Source: Helicoverpa zea
Taxonomy: Eukaryota; Arthropoda; Insecta; Lepidoptera; Noctuidae
NCBI RefSeq assembly: GCF_022581195.2
Contig: NC_061467.1
Coordinates: 9,982,001 to 10,046,000, forward strand
DNA: 64,000 nt
Reading direction: 5' to 3'
In this document: positions 46,491-58,350 of the stretch, piece by piece
Position numbering within the stretch: position 1 is the first letter of the stretch
How the letters are laid out: each line of letters starts with the position of its first letter
Translations under genes and position numbers: made by a program
Notes under the pieces: model-generated
Databases searched by the model: none
Seen by the model: only the letters and a program-made list of their open reading frames with translations
Told to the model about the DNA's origin: nothing

Positions 46491-49400
46491 CAAAAAATGT
46501 GTATGTAAAGAAAACCTTATAAATAAGGCACTTGCTAATCCTTCAGAACGTTCTTACAAATACTTCAGAAAGCAGAATTTGACGGCAACAGTAACAAACA
46601 ATGCAACTAAAGTGAAACCTAGTCGTGCGTCAACAATTAGCATTACACCACGATCCGTTAACGCCTACCTGACATACTGAGACATCGTAACACCATCATT
46701 CATGGCTTTATTTACCATTACATTACAGTAAAAGGGAAAGGAATTGGCAAACTATGGAACGAGGAAAAGAGCGGGAAAAATTACCATAGATTCATTACCT
46801 CATGATCACTTTTTAACTGACACTCCAAAAAGGACGAAGTTTTCAATTCGAATGTTGTTTTTTTTTTGAAATGAAACAACATGATCAAAGATAGGTAGCA
46901 AAACTTTGGTGACACAAAGAAATAAATAGAACGTATCAACATGCTTATTGATGTAAAATCACAAGGAAAATAAATAAAAATGGCAACAAATACATACTTA
47001 AGCCTACGGAGCCTTGCATTTTTTACGAATTTCTCATGTTACCTTAACTCCACGCAGGCAGGAAATTCGACACCAAATCGTATATTTAAATGCAGAACCA
47101 ATCGGTAACCTTGTCAGGCACGGCTTCAGTGTGAAAAAAACAATCAAAGAAATGTTTAAACCTTCACCATTGAGTGATTACGAATAATCTAACTATAAAC
47201 ATCAATGAACGTATAGATTCTTGCGCTGAATAATTCTTTTGGGGGGCTTTTTTCGGTTATTTCATAAGGAGGTTCAATTCATCTCCATGGTTTTGCCTCC
47301 TTTGCATTTGTGGCGGTTGGGTTTGGCAATTCCATAAAGCATATTTAAGTGGTACCTATCAGGCTACAGGAAATCTAATTCTTAGCTCAATAGGCGAAAA
47401 AGAAGTATAAAAGCCTCAGTGCCTTTCCTACTAACTGACTATATAGTTCTTTAATCTTACATTATTTTGATCTCAAATATGGTTACAGGTATTATTTTAT
47501 CTTCAGTGCCAGTTCAGACCAGTGCATACAACCTCCTTCAATTACCTATTACAAGTCATATCATTACTGCAAATGACGTCACATATAAAAACAATAATGA
47601 TGGTCTAAACGTTTCCCGCACAAGTCATTGTTACTCCTTAACTCATGTTTTATGTAAATTGCCCAAAGTTCTTAACAATGAAACACGAGATACAGGTGAC
47701 ATCTTAAATATCCTACGTTTTGAAGTAATTACAGACTTCTATTTATCCTTCAGTCTTTTCTAATGCGGTAATTCTGAAATCTGGATATTTTTAGATCTGT
47801 AGGTAGGTATTTAGCGTGGCATTGCAAATGAATGCAATGAACTTGTATCAAGTAATTTCCAGTATGCAAATTTTATCGCTTCCAAACCTTGTGACCAAGG
47901 ATAAGACAAGTAGGCTTTGTGTTTGTCGTGAAAAATATAATAAACGCCTTTCCTTATAAGTACGAAGAAGGAAAGGGCCTTAAAAATGAAATCAGCCTAT
48001 AGGTAGAATCACTGCGTTAGTAATTTGTGCCTAAACCTTTTTTCTGTGGCCTTTATACTTTTCAGTTAAACCCAGTTTGACGTACCTAATGACTTTTAAC
48101 TTCGGACCGTTTACCGTGGCTTTCCTCATAATAGTTTCCTTCATCGTTAGTCACACGTAGTGCCAATTTTAGCACTTTTTCAAACGTACCTAAGGCATAA
48201 AATGTAACTGTTCCGCGCGTCCCGAGGGAACTACTGACCGCTCCTGAATAATGACTAGCCTACGTCTTTTATAAGACCAGACAACTTATATACCCATGGT
48301 CAGCAGTGTACGACTTTCGGTTGAAACGACGTCACTAGTCAAATCTTAGACGGTATACCAGAGTAATAAAATTACCTTAGTCTATGAGTCATTGATTTCG
48401 ATCTAAACCATGCCTAGTATTGTGCTAAGTATTGTGGTCGTTTACCAGTCTAACAATTGCATGCCAAATGGCAGTAACCGCAGGCGCATAGACCAAAGTT
48501 TGCATTTTTATATCATCAACATTGGAATTGTTATAATTTCATTGCCTTCAACTCGTGAAACAGATTAAAAATCTTTCTCATCTATCATGGACGATTGACA
48601 GTTAGAATTGAGTCTATGACTTAAAAAGGTTTGATAAAAATTTGTGGTGCTCTTTTCTATTTTATCAATTTATTGTTTTTTATCTCGGCTTTTACCATTT
48701 AGGTGACGGTCGCTATAGGTTTGTCGGAATATAAGTACCTAAATGTTTTATGATAAATTGAGCGATTTATACTTACCTACTCCTTAACTTCTTCCTTATG
48801 TATGTTTACATTGTTTTAATGCCCTGTATACTATGGTCTTCTTGGTCATAAAGCAACAAGTATGTCATTTATATTCGGAAAGGTTTTATTCTTCTGTTAT
48901 CTGCATTGATCTTTTCTACAATAGGGTTGACGACCTCTGGACTTAGGGAAAAATGTGTAGTTTCCTTCATTTATTCAAGGCATACTGGGTACTATGCAAA
49001 ATTATGTTCGACGCAAATTTTATTGCTATTATACTAGTTAACAGCCATTTCAAGATAAATAATATTGTCATATTTAATAAACCTGGTCAATACGAGAATT
49101 ATTACTCAATTAAGTCATATATAATTGCAAAAAGTAGGACGTTGTTGTCTGTATTTCCAAAGAGAAGTTTGTATGAAATCACTAGAGAATATAGACTTTA
49201 CTTTATAAAAAGACCACAAACTAGGAATGTTTCATTCTGGATAATTCTAACTTGTAAAAGAATTTAACTAGCCTTAAGACCTCGGTGTAAATGAAGTTGT
49301 ACATATTGGAATTAACAATGGATATAAGAAAATAAATGAAGGTCTACCTAATATCAAACAGGACGAAAGCGCATTCACAAGGTACATCAAGACCTGAGAT

Positions 49401-50289
49401 AAAAACGATTGTTTCAAGTGCCCATATAACGACGACTCCACTTATACACATCCTCGGGATGCGTCCACTTCAAACCAGCCATAGTACTAGTTACTAGGTC
49501 CAACGTACCGTGGGGACGACACCAACCAGAGTATTAACAACTTTTTAGAGAAGAGATAGAGTTGGTTTTTCTTTGAAGGAGTTATAGTTTAATCTGGTGC
49601 TAAGACTACCTGCTTACGTCACCAGGTCAGTTCCTGCTTTATTGTTCTCAGCGTTATCAGGGCATCATCTAGTTGTTTTAGTGTCAATTGTTCATATTCT
49701 AAGAACATTGCATGGCCGTCCCTTTCGTTTTGTGTTCCTGGTTTGTTGCGATTGCTTAAGAGAAAATTAAGGATATATTTGACCTTATTTTGGAGAGGTT
49801 TGAACTGTATTACCTACTACTTACAATAGTGTTATTAGAATCATATTTATTTTAATTCCACTGCTTGACTTGAGCTTCTTGTAAAATAGAAGGCATGGGG
49901 GCAAATTTTCACGCTATCGGAATTCGCAAAACAAATGAAGATACGCATGATTTGGGAAGAGTGTAAGACTAGGTAGTATGAAAAATGGAAGATTTAGCAA
50001 TAAGTATACCAACAGGTCACTAAGAATGATGCAATAGTAAAAATGTAGCGTCAATTCATACACGTCCTTACCCTTATTGACTGCGATGCATAAAGTGCAG
50101 TTTTTAGTGAAAATCTGCATAACTAGATCTAGATTAATGGACGATGGTCGGTCAATGACTAACTAATGCTCGCGTACAAGTCAAGGTTTTAGGTCTGGTG
50201 CGCACTAAGACTTTTAATCGCGTGCTAATGTATTACAGAAATGTTACTTATGACTTAAGCGTACTCGTGTGATTATCGAACTAGAGAAA

Positions 50290-50428
50290 AATAATTTTTT
50301 GTTTGTTGTCCCTGAAACCGCCAATTTGAAAAATTCCCTCACTGTTGTTAAGCTACACTCTTCCCTAGTAACATAGGCTATTTTTTATCCCATAATGGGC
50401 AGTCACTTCCACGAGACGCGGAGAAAAT
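50290..50428 (-). repeat. Dispersed 'GCGGTTTCACCCGC' repeat, diverged
   Basis: GTTTGTTG, AAATTCCCTCACTGTTGTTA, AGCTACACTCTTCCCTAGTA, ACATAGGCTATTTTTTATCC and GAGACGCGGAGAAAATG follow the family order with many substitutions. Confidence 0.6.
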
Positions 50429-51864
50429 GTATAGTTGCTTGATTATACAGCATTTTAAAGTCGTGTCGCACAACAAAAAATATTAGTGCGTGCTTAGCCT
50501 TATTAAACCACCTGTTTAAATATAATACGATCTAGCTCTAGGTACTTACATAATTATAGTGTAAAGTATAATAAATTGACCCATAATATGCCTAAAACTA
50601 AAGAAAGCGTTGTACATTTCTGTTCTTCTGACGTCATTGAAGATATTCATAATATTTTGTAGCTGCTATAATAATATGAAAGATTAGCATTAGCCACGAA
50701 GGTTTTTGCTTGAAGGCGGGGTCGGTGTTCTGGCTGATCGTTATAAATGATTCAAGTGAATATTTTGTTACAAGAACTATAGATTGAAAAACATTATTGT
50801 GGTAATAATGCCTACCATTTGGTAGGTAGGTAGGTACCCATTACTTGTGAAATTGAAATGAGCAGTGTGTATATCCAAAATGCTGAAATGCTTGACTAAC
50901 TTGAAACATATTTTCACTTTCATCTTCAAACAGTATTTGTAAACATAATGAAATAACAACAATCCTAAATATGTAGGTTGTAGTGTTATATAAGAGCATG
51001 ACTAGCAAATTATTGAGTTCATGTAATACTTCACCTACTTGCTTGTATTGTAAAAAAAAGTATCGACAATCGCAATGGCGAGTTCCCACCAAAATTGTTC
51101 GCGCTGTTTTGGTCACGAACAAAAAATGAGTAGCTACGGCTGCGAATTCACTGCTAGCTAAGTTTAGTAGCTAAGTTTTGCGGACATTTAAGACATATTT
51201 GCATGACATTGTTTAGTGTTTCCTAGAAGAGCGAGTCGCTACAATGCCACACACCGGTGGAATCTTGACTTAAGAGTAGTAAAGACTCAATGCTACCAAC
51301 CTTCGTAGTAATTCAACCGTCGTAAGATAGATCCGCATTAGGAAGACAATTTAATTAATTTGTTTAATCGTAATTGTTTGGTTCTGAATCGATAGTAGCA
51401 TTACAGATTGTGTTGTTTACTTCTTTCTTTATTGATGGAACTGATAACTTAATTCACAGCAGCGATTGGTTTTCATTTCTTTGACATTGTAGGCCTACTA
51501 ATAAGGCTGAAGAGTTTGTTTTCAGTTTTAGCTGACCCATTTATCGAGGAAGTCTCTATCTATCTGTCTGAGGGTAGGGTTTTAGCCGAGTGCGCGAAGT
51601 AGCGCCTAGGGACGCAGGTGAAACCTACGGTGTATGCTGGTCTGGTATACTATATGCTTGAGTTCTCTGACGTAATCCACCAAATCGATGGAGGCAGAGA
51701 AATAAAAAAAATCGCAGCGGAGTAATATTTGTCAATTCATAATAGGTCTGAATATGTATAGAAGAAAGCTTTATTTAAATTCTAGATAACGATAAAATAG
51801 ATCTGTGGGTTATTCAACATGTTATTATTAAATAATAAATCAATACAACTTCAAAGCAAAAAAA

Positions 51865-51935
51865 TCTTTCCTGTGGCTATATTTTATCCCATAACGGGAC
51901 ACGGGTGACACCGCGGGAAAACCGTTAGCAGGTAC
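51865..51935 (-). repeat. Short fragment of the 'GCGGTTTCACCCGC' repeat
   Basis: GGCTATATTTTATCCCATAA, CGGGACACGGGTGACACCGC and GGGAAAACCGTTAGCA correspond to the last third of the family. A more decayed relative lies near 51560-51650. Confidence 0.55.
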
Positions 51936-52760
51936 CTAATGAGTATTAGAAACACGACTGCCGAAGCGAGTGCGTCGAGACGATCTGGCGACTGCCTACG
52001 ATCGTAAAATCAATCGATTGAACATGCTTTTAGTCGATCGATTTGTCACGAGTTAAGTCGAGCTCGCATAGCGAAATACTATGGCCTACATATACAGCTA
52101 TGTGAGATATGGTTAACGTTTAAATTACTTATTAAGAATGTATTACAACATAGAAGAAGTAACTTATTGATTTACTTCTAAACCATTGGCAGAGTCTTGA
52201 ATTACTGAATCTTTCTTATCTAGAGAATTTTGTGAACTTAATACTCTTTTAATATTAATTCCTATTCATACTCATCTTTATTAAATTAACATTTGTAACA
52301 TATTCTGTTAGTAACAAACTGTATATTGATAAAAAAGTTTTTTGTGATTTACTAATAGCTAGAAATCAGGTTTATCCGGATTATCTATTTCTATATTGAC
52401 TTCTAAAATACCGTTTAGAGTTTGCATCATTTTGTTTTAATTGGTAATGAAATCAATTTTAGGTGGTTTATCATTTCCTATGGTATCAATAGAAACATTA
52501 TCTAAACTAAGGTGATAATTTTTTTATTAAAAAAAGAATTGTATTTTTAATATTTATTGTAACAGTATGTACATGAATGTGAACTACCCAGCACCGTGTT
52601 TTCACGTTTTGTGACCCCAAATTATTTTTTAATAGTTCTTCAAATTAAGTTTAGGTTTATCGGTTATTAAATAACATGTTAATTGATCTACTTTTATTAC
52701 GTAACTTAACTACCTATATTGTATATCTTCCATTATGTAACTCTTCACTTATCAAATATG

Positions 52761-52779
52761 TTTTTTGTTACAGGTAAGT
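52761..52779 (+). promoter_or_regulatory. Candidate recursive (ratchet) splice site
   Basis: TTTTTTGTTACAG directly abuts GTAAGT, with the junction between 52773 and 52774. It is an acceptor fused to a perfect donor. This is the signature of zero-length ratchet points that subdivide very long insect introns. It lies on the same strand as the coding exon at 23571, about 29 kb downstream of its donor. A further GTAAGT at 52840 would define a 66-base recursive-splicing exon (52774-52839). Spliced after the phase-1 exon at 23646, that exon would reach a TAG, so inclusion would be non-productive. It could still be a chance match in T-rich DNA. Confidence 0.45.
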
Positions 52780-52839
52780 TTTTTGTGGAAAATTCTTGGA
52801 TTACAAGTTAGATATCACCAATTAGGATTGCTGCATAAT

Positions 52840-55800
52840 GTAAGTTTTTATTCTTAACCTTGTTGAGCCTCGCCAGTCAAGTAAATTGAAGGCTTCTTTC
52901 AATTTATAAATTCATAAAAAAAATATTAGTCTATGAAATCAAAAGTGATAGTTTTGGTCATTGGAAGCCCACAATGTCACTAAGATGAGTCGTGGAAATC
53001 ATTAGTTTCTTGAATCCTAACCTTTAATCATCCTCATTTCAAGATCCTTCGCGTAATTAGAATACTATCAATCCTCAACATCTTGCAGATATTTACATAA
53101 AAAATAGCTCAGCGTGCAACGAGATAGCCTGCTCACAGATCACAATAGCAAAACGATTGTTGAGAGAAACCTAATCAGTTTCTAATTGGCAATTAAATAA
53201 GAATTATCCTTAATTGTTCGTAGCTGTAATCGAATGTTTAATGAAATTATAGACAAGAACGTAGGAGAAATTATTGAGAACAAAAGCAAGGAGGAGTTAT
53301 TTAAGCATCTGTTACAGTAGCATTTTGTAATGAAGGTCCTACCATCGTTCATAAAAAAATCCATTCATCGTCCATTTTTGAGTTCAAAATACAAAACATT
53401 AGTTATTTCATTGTCTTCAGCCTTCACAAAGATACAAGCTTAGGTTGGCAATAAAAATTCATTTATATTTTTATTTGTACATATTTTATACGTGTAATCC
53501 TTTATGAATTGTCTACTGTCTCTGGTGTATTTATTTATAATGTTTATATATCGTAGACAATGACAAACACCCAAGGCCGCTTTTGTTAGTAGTGATTCTT
53601 CAAGAGCTATTCTTTTGTACAGAATACTGTATTATTCAGATGTGCGAGTTTGATTTATTGATAAGTTCATAAATATAAAAAATAGCATTGTTTTTGCTTT
53701 ATCCGAACATACAAAGACTAATGTCAACTCCTTTTTCACTGTTGGCTTAGCGTTTAGTTTGTCAAAAGGCTTTGTAAGATCCAAGCGGCAAGCGTTCCTC
53801 AAGGAGCGATTTGTATACAAACTGCAACTTTTTACGATAAATGCATAGTTGCAGTCAATTAGTTTCTCTTATAATAATATTGTGTTATACATAGACACAG
53901 ATAAAGCACTCTCAAGAAAGATTGCCTTATTTACAATCAGCAGACAGGCACTTGCATCAATCAGTTTTGTAATCTTAATAATGTTGTGGTGAGCACGTGT
54001 AAATGAAATAGAATTGCAAAACAAACAAATAGATCGAACAATAGATGCATTATAAGAAACTCATGATTTTAACGAACTTTATTTTCAGTTGTATGTACCA
54101 AGCAATAGTATCACACACAATGAGGCTTAGACTGAATAAAGGGGAACACACAAAAGTCTGATGTAATTAAAGCAATTTTGCACATTCATACCTGCGGCAG
54201 TTTTTATCGTACTCATTAATGAAACTTAAACAATTTGCATAAGTACTTAGACATTTGTTGATGTAAAAAAACTGTACCATTAGCTATGCATATACATATT
54301 TTTTATACCTTGTGACTAGCTAAGAATGTTGTCTATATTGTCTAGACTAGCCCTAATAAATTACGATGTAACTATGCGGTTAGTGTCGAAACCACAACAT
54401 TATTGCTTAAATGAAATAACCATAAGCGAATAGATGAAAACTTCATTTCACTTTCCATAGTAAGTCATAGGCGGGACTATATGTAAAGAATTATCGAAAC
54501 TCTAAAGTCCTGAGTCCTGAAGGGTTACATATACGTGGGTTATCGTTTATATGTCGTATTTCTTTATCTCATGTGGTCTATTAACCTTCAAGTATATCTT
54601 ATTCAGCTTCTTTTTTATCCTTCTTGCGTATAGCTACACTCATCGTTTCCTTTGTCCTTCCCTTTCTAGTTCATGATGAAAACCTTTCTCACAACATGGT
54701 CCTCATTCTTCCGCGTCCCACTTTTATTATACCCATTGTCATAACTATCATCAGTAAATACGAATCCTATTTGATACAACTCTATGTTTTGCTTCACTGC
54801 TGTTGCCCTCAGTGGTTTTACATATTCAGTTTTTTTGCAATCTGATTAGTCATCGTTTTAGGTAACGCTCCTAAAGAAACTCCTTATGTACGTTAGTAAA
54901 TATTTGTTTCTTTCAAACCGTGGACAGGCACAAGTGCTTGGTAAACCGCCTCTTAATCACCTTTTTCATGGAAATTATTAAAGTAAATATTATGTTCACC
55001 AATAAGCATGAATGAACAAAAACTATGCTCATCGAAACCTCTTTGCTATTTATAAACGTTATTCAATTTTGTCGACATATAGTAATTACTAAAAAAAATA
55101 CATGAGTAAATATTGCTCAGGTGTTGAAACTGGAGCAATGAATTACATCTTTTAGAATGCCAATTCTGTTTTTCTTTCTCTCTGACCACTCACTTGCACG
55201 TGAGTGACAGAACGACTGTTCACCGTCAACACGTGGTAACCAACTGCTATTTATCTCGATTCTTGATTGCGGAAGTCTGAGCCATCACTCAATTTAAAAC
55301 TAAAATGAAACAATAAAACGAAATACTGCATAAAGTAATACAAAGTAAATATTATGTTATGGTGTTAACCGTTATTTATTCATCCTTACACATATTTTAC
55401 TTGATAAGATAATTTCGAAGATTACTTAGGCCGTAGGCGTGTAATTTGTATTTATGTAATAAAATGATTTCATTTAGGAAGTTAGGCTAGTTATGCTGAA
55501 GTTTTTGGTGTCAATGGCAATGTCTTTTAAGGCTTATCATCAGTCAGAATTCTTGTTGGTATCAAAATAGGTTTTATTACTTGGAACCTTGCAACTAGTG
55601 ACTCTTCCTATAGGTAGGTACCAGAAACAAAAAAAAAAAAACATAAAGCAATATTGAAATGGAGCTCGTCATATTAAAGTTACAATTATTCTTTAACTAG
55701 CTTCTGCCCGCGACTTCGTACGCGGATCCTGTCCCTTATGCCAGCGACTACGGGGTCAGCAAAATCAAATATCTGAATAGTCTAATATTGAATTTTAAGG

Positions 55801-56039
55801 ACCCGTTGACTTGGAAACAACGGAATACGCATAACCATTAGAAAAGTTCCATATATTTAATTTTTGTACTTTAACGGCAAAAGCACAGCAGACTAAACAA
55901 AACGCTGAGAACTGAACCGCAATAGACGTGACCATAGGGATAAAAGTGGTGATTCTAATTAGTCCGCATTTAAGTTGTGAGTGGCAAAAATATTAGGTAC
56001 ACGTATTATTACGTAAAAAAACATTAAATAGATGACAAA
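52840..56039. other. AT-rich non-coding stretch
   Basis: No supported gene. Small features are a palindrome TCACTTGCACGTGAGTGA at 55190-55207, a poly-A run at 55628-55641, and a decayed dispersed-repeat start CTAGCTTCTGCCCGCGACTT at 55699. Short ORFs at 53182-53364, 53632-53820 and 54624-54845 are unsupported. Confidence 0.4.
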
Positions 56040-56433
56040 GTCGTGGTGACTTAGTGGAAGTCGTGGTGGTTTAGTGGGTAGAGAACCAATCTCTCAAGTA
56101 TGAGCGTGCGGCTTTGATTCCAGGTCTGGCAAGTGCCTGCCAATGCAACTTTTCTAAGTTCGTATGTACTTTCTACGTATATTTTGGATACCAATGACCG
56201 TTTTTTGGAGGGGATGTTAAACTGTAGGTTCCGGCTGTCATTGAACATTCTTGGCAGTCGTTATGGGTAGTCAGAAGCCAGTAAGTCTTACCAAGGGGTG
56301 TTGGGTTGAGCGGGTAACCGGGTTGTGGAGGTCAGATAGGCAGTCGCTCCTTGTAAAACCCTGGTACTCAGTTGCATCGTGACTGGAAGTCGACCCTAAC
56401 ATAATTGGGACAAAGGCTCTGGAGATAATAACG
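56040..56433 (+). mobile_element. Chimeric SINE with duplicated head and a different tail
   Basis: The head GTCGTGGTGACTTAGTGG is followed at once by a second head GTCGTGGTGGTTTAGTGGGT, i.e. two A-box regions in tandem. The B box is decayed (GGCTTTGATTCCAGG). To about 56205 it matches the SINE at 25777. After that it carries the other tail: GGTTCCGGCTGTCATTGAAC, CCAAGGGGTGTTGGGTTGAG, GTCAGATAGGCAGTCGCTCC, CCTGGTACTCAG and GACTGGAAGTCG. This is the same tail as 18126-18245. It is non-coding. ORFs at 56051-56248 and 56271-56462 (-) lie inside it and are spurious. Confidence 0.75.
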
Positions 56434-56904
56434 ACAATAATTATGAGATACAGGCACCGCAAGACATCTGAGGCTGATGACGGGGAGTAGCGACCCCGCG
56501 GGGCTATACAAGGTGTTGATTTGCATTTGTGCCATACTTCAGGAGGAGGACATAAAATACGTAAATAATCGATTGGAATTACAGTTAACGGGAAATAGTT
56601 AATATGCGCTGCTTTTTATGTCATTGTAATGTCATAGTATTTCAGAAATAATCCAATTTTATGAATGAAATTCATGAGTGATCGTTGCGAATGCTTTGTG
56701 TTTGCGTTTGTGTGAGGGCACAGCACAGTTTTGAGGCCAGTAACACACGCTCAGAGTTTGAAAACGGGTAGGTGGCATTGACGAATTTCCGAAAAAAAAT
56801 TAAAATCAAAAATTTTCGTACCAATTTTTTTGTTTGTTTGGGTTGAGAATCATTGGTATAATTACGTCCTTGACTATGGCACGGATGCAAATCAACAGCT
56901 TGTA
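56434..56904. other. Non-coding spacer
   Basis: No gene or recognisable repeat. The minus ORF at 56672-56890 lacks any domain. Confidence 0.4.
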
Positions 56905-57525
56905 TATACTGAGTTCTCCAGGGAGAGTATACTGTCCCCCATCTCCGGCCGGTCGGAGTGAACCATGACGGGGGTAGGTCTCACGCCTCTGGCTTGGCTT
57001 GGCCGTCCAGAGTGGAGTCGCTAGAGCAGGATTAGTAGCCCTGCTCGGAGGGTAGGTGCCTCATGGTAAGCACAGGGAGCGCGTAATCAGCGTTTAAAGT
57101 CCACCGAGGTATCCTCACCCTACAGCCGCTCATGTACCTGTTGCCCTCTTGTTGCTATTCAGTGACTGGTTCCCGGGGGCCCAGTAAGTGAGGTGGCAAG
57201 TCTCCACTTGCCATTTTTACATGTACCTAATACATTGTCATCCACTAACATCCCATCATAATAGACCAAGTACTTTTCCTCCATAGTTAGCAATAGTTTA
57301 GCACAGAACCGGGGATTGTCTTTTTTTAACGACGTCCACCGGGGATTGTCCTTGGGTTCATTTCTATAGTGTATAAAGGGATAATCGTCGGTTTTGTGTC
57401 ACCATTTCATTAAAGTTGTCTCAAAAGGGCTTCGGCGTGTTGGCTTCGGCTCCACGTTTACCTCCCAAAAATTCGGAACTCTGTAGTCCCGAGGTCTGGA
57501 AGAGACATATAAAATAATAATGAGA
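56905..57525 (+). mobile_element. 3' UTR of a 5'-truncated non-LTR retrotransposon
   Basis: GC-rich for this window. It contains CCGGCCGGTCGGAGTGAACC, CGGGGGTAGGTCTCACGCCT, GCAGGATTAGTAGCCCTGCT, AGTAAGTGAGGTGGCAAGTC and GGCTTCGGCTCCACGTTTAC, and ends AGAGACATATAAAATAATAA. I recognise it as a recurrent lepidopteran LINE 3' UTR but cannot name the clade. The block ACCGGGGATTGTC is duplicated (57308 and 57340). No open reading frame remains. Confidence 0.55.
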
Positions 57526-57529
57526 TATA

Positions 57530-58350
57530 ACGCAACAAAGTCGGAGAGTGGGGGCTCGTGACGCCACGTCTAGGTATGTAAAATTTGTACTAAGCAGTGA
57601 CTTAACACAAAATTCAAGCGTGTTGTATCTTCGTTATTATTTGTTTGTGAGAGAGAGAAAAGAAAAATACGTGTCCATTATTTTAGGGTTATCTAAAAGA
57701 CGGACTAATTACTTTTTTTTGATTCGCCATACCTATTTCATAACATTCATTTCTATACATTTCAAGTGTAGTATTGCTCTTGAAGTTCCACATCAGGTGT
57801 TCCAGATCTTCGATGTTTATACGTCAATAGAGAGTGCTTATCAGATTGAACCACTTTTGCTAAAACGTCATATCTTCATATGCTATAGTCTAGCAGGGCC
57901 CCTGGAGTTCCACATCAGGTGTTTTAGATCTTCAATTTGTATAAGTCAATAAAAAAGTGCTTATCAAATTAAACAACTTTTGCTAAAACATCATACCTGT
58001 ATATGGTACAGAGAAGCTGGGCTCTTGGGGTTCCACATCAGGTGTTCCAGATCTTCAAATTTATTATCTCAGCTGAAAATGCTTATCACATGAAACAATT
58101 TTTGCCATGGCACCATTATTGTATCTCTTATAGTTTTGTTGGTCAGTTGGAGTTCTGCATCAGGTCTTCAAGTTTCGAAGATATATTATAGCCTATATGT
58201 TGACCAGGCTTAATACTGATACAAAAATCATTGAAATCCGTTCAGTAGTTCGGAAGATTAGCGTGTACAAACAAACAGACATACAGACATACAGCCATAC
58301 AGACATACAGACATACAGACATGCAGACATACAGACATACAGACAGAATT
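57530..58350 (+). mobile_element. LINE-like 3' region with 122-bp minisatellite and octamer tail
   Basis: Begins with ATATAACGCAACAAAGTCGG, GGGGGCTCGTGACGCCACGT and GTAAAATTTGTACTAAGCAG, a recurrent lepidopteran LINE segment. From 57785 GTTCCACATCAGGTGTTCCA recurs at 57907, 58030 and, changed, 58152: period about 122-123 bp, 3.5 units. Then CATTGAAATCCGTTCAGTAG leads to an (ACAGACAT)n tail at 58277-58347 and a T run. The 134-codon ORF at 57548-57952 and those at 58003 and 58197 run through the repeats and are not genes. Confidence 0.65.
58277..58347 (+). repeat. (ACAGACAT)n microsatellite
   Basis: About eight copies of the octamer ACAGACAT with two single-base variants (CAGCCAT, CATGCAG). 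It forms the 3' tail of the preceding element. Confidence 0.9.

Larger units (their letters stand above)
38126..52760. other. Long gene-poor stretch, probably intronic
   Basis: About 14.6 kb of AT-rich DNA with no supported coding exon. It holds repeat copies listed separately (39139, 39567, 46372, 50290, 51865), poly-A/T runs and a weak GGACGAAGTTTTCAATTCG motif at 46833. The ORFs at 41128-41394, 47467-47763, 48953-49267 and 50841-51122 have AT-rich composition and no recognisable domains. If the ratchet site at 52773 is real, this stretch is inside the first intron of the gene starting at 23571. Confidence 0.4.

Noticed and set aside
48953..49267. 104-codon plus ORF
   Set aside because: AT-driven composition, no domain and no splice context.
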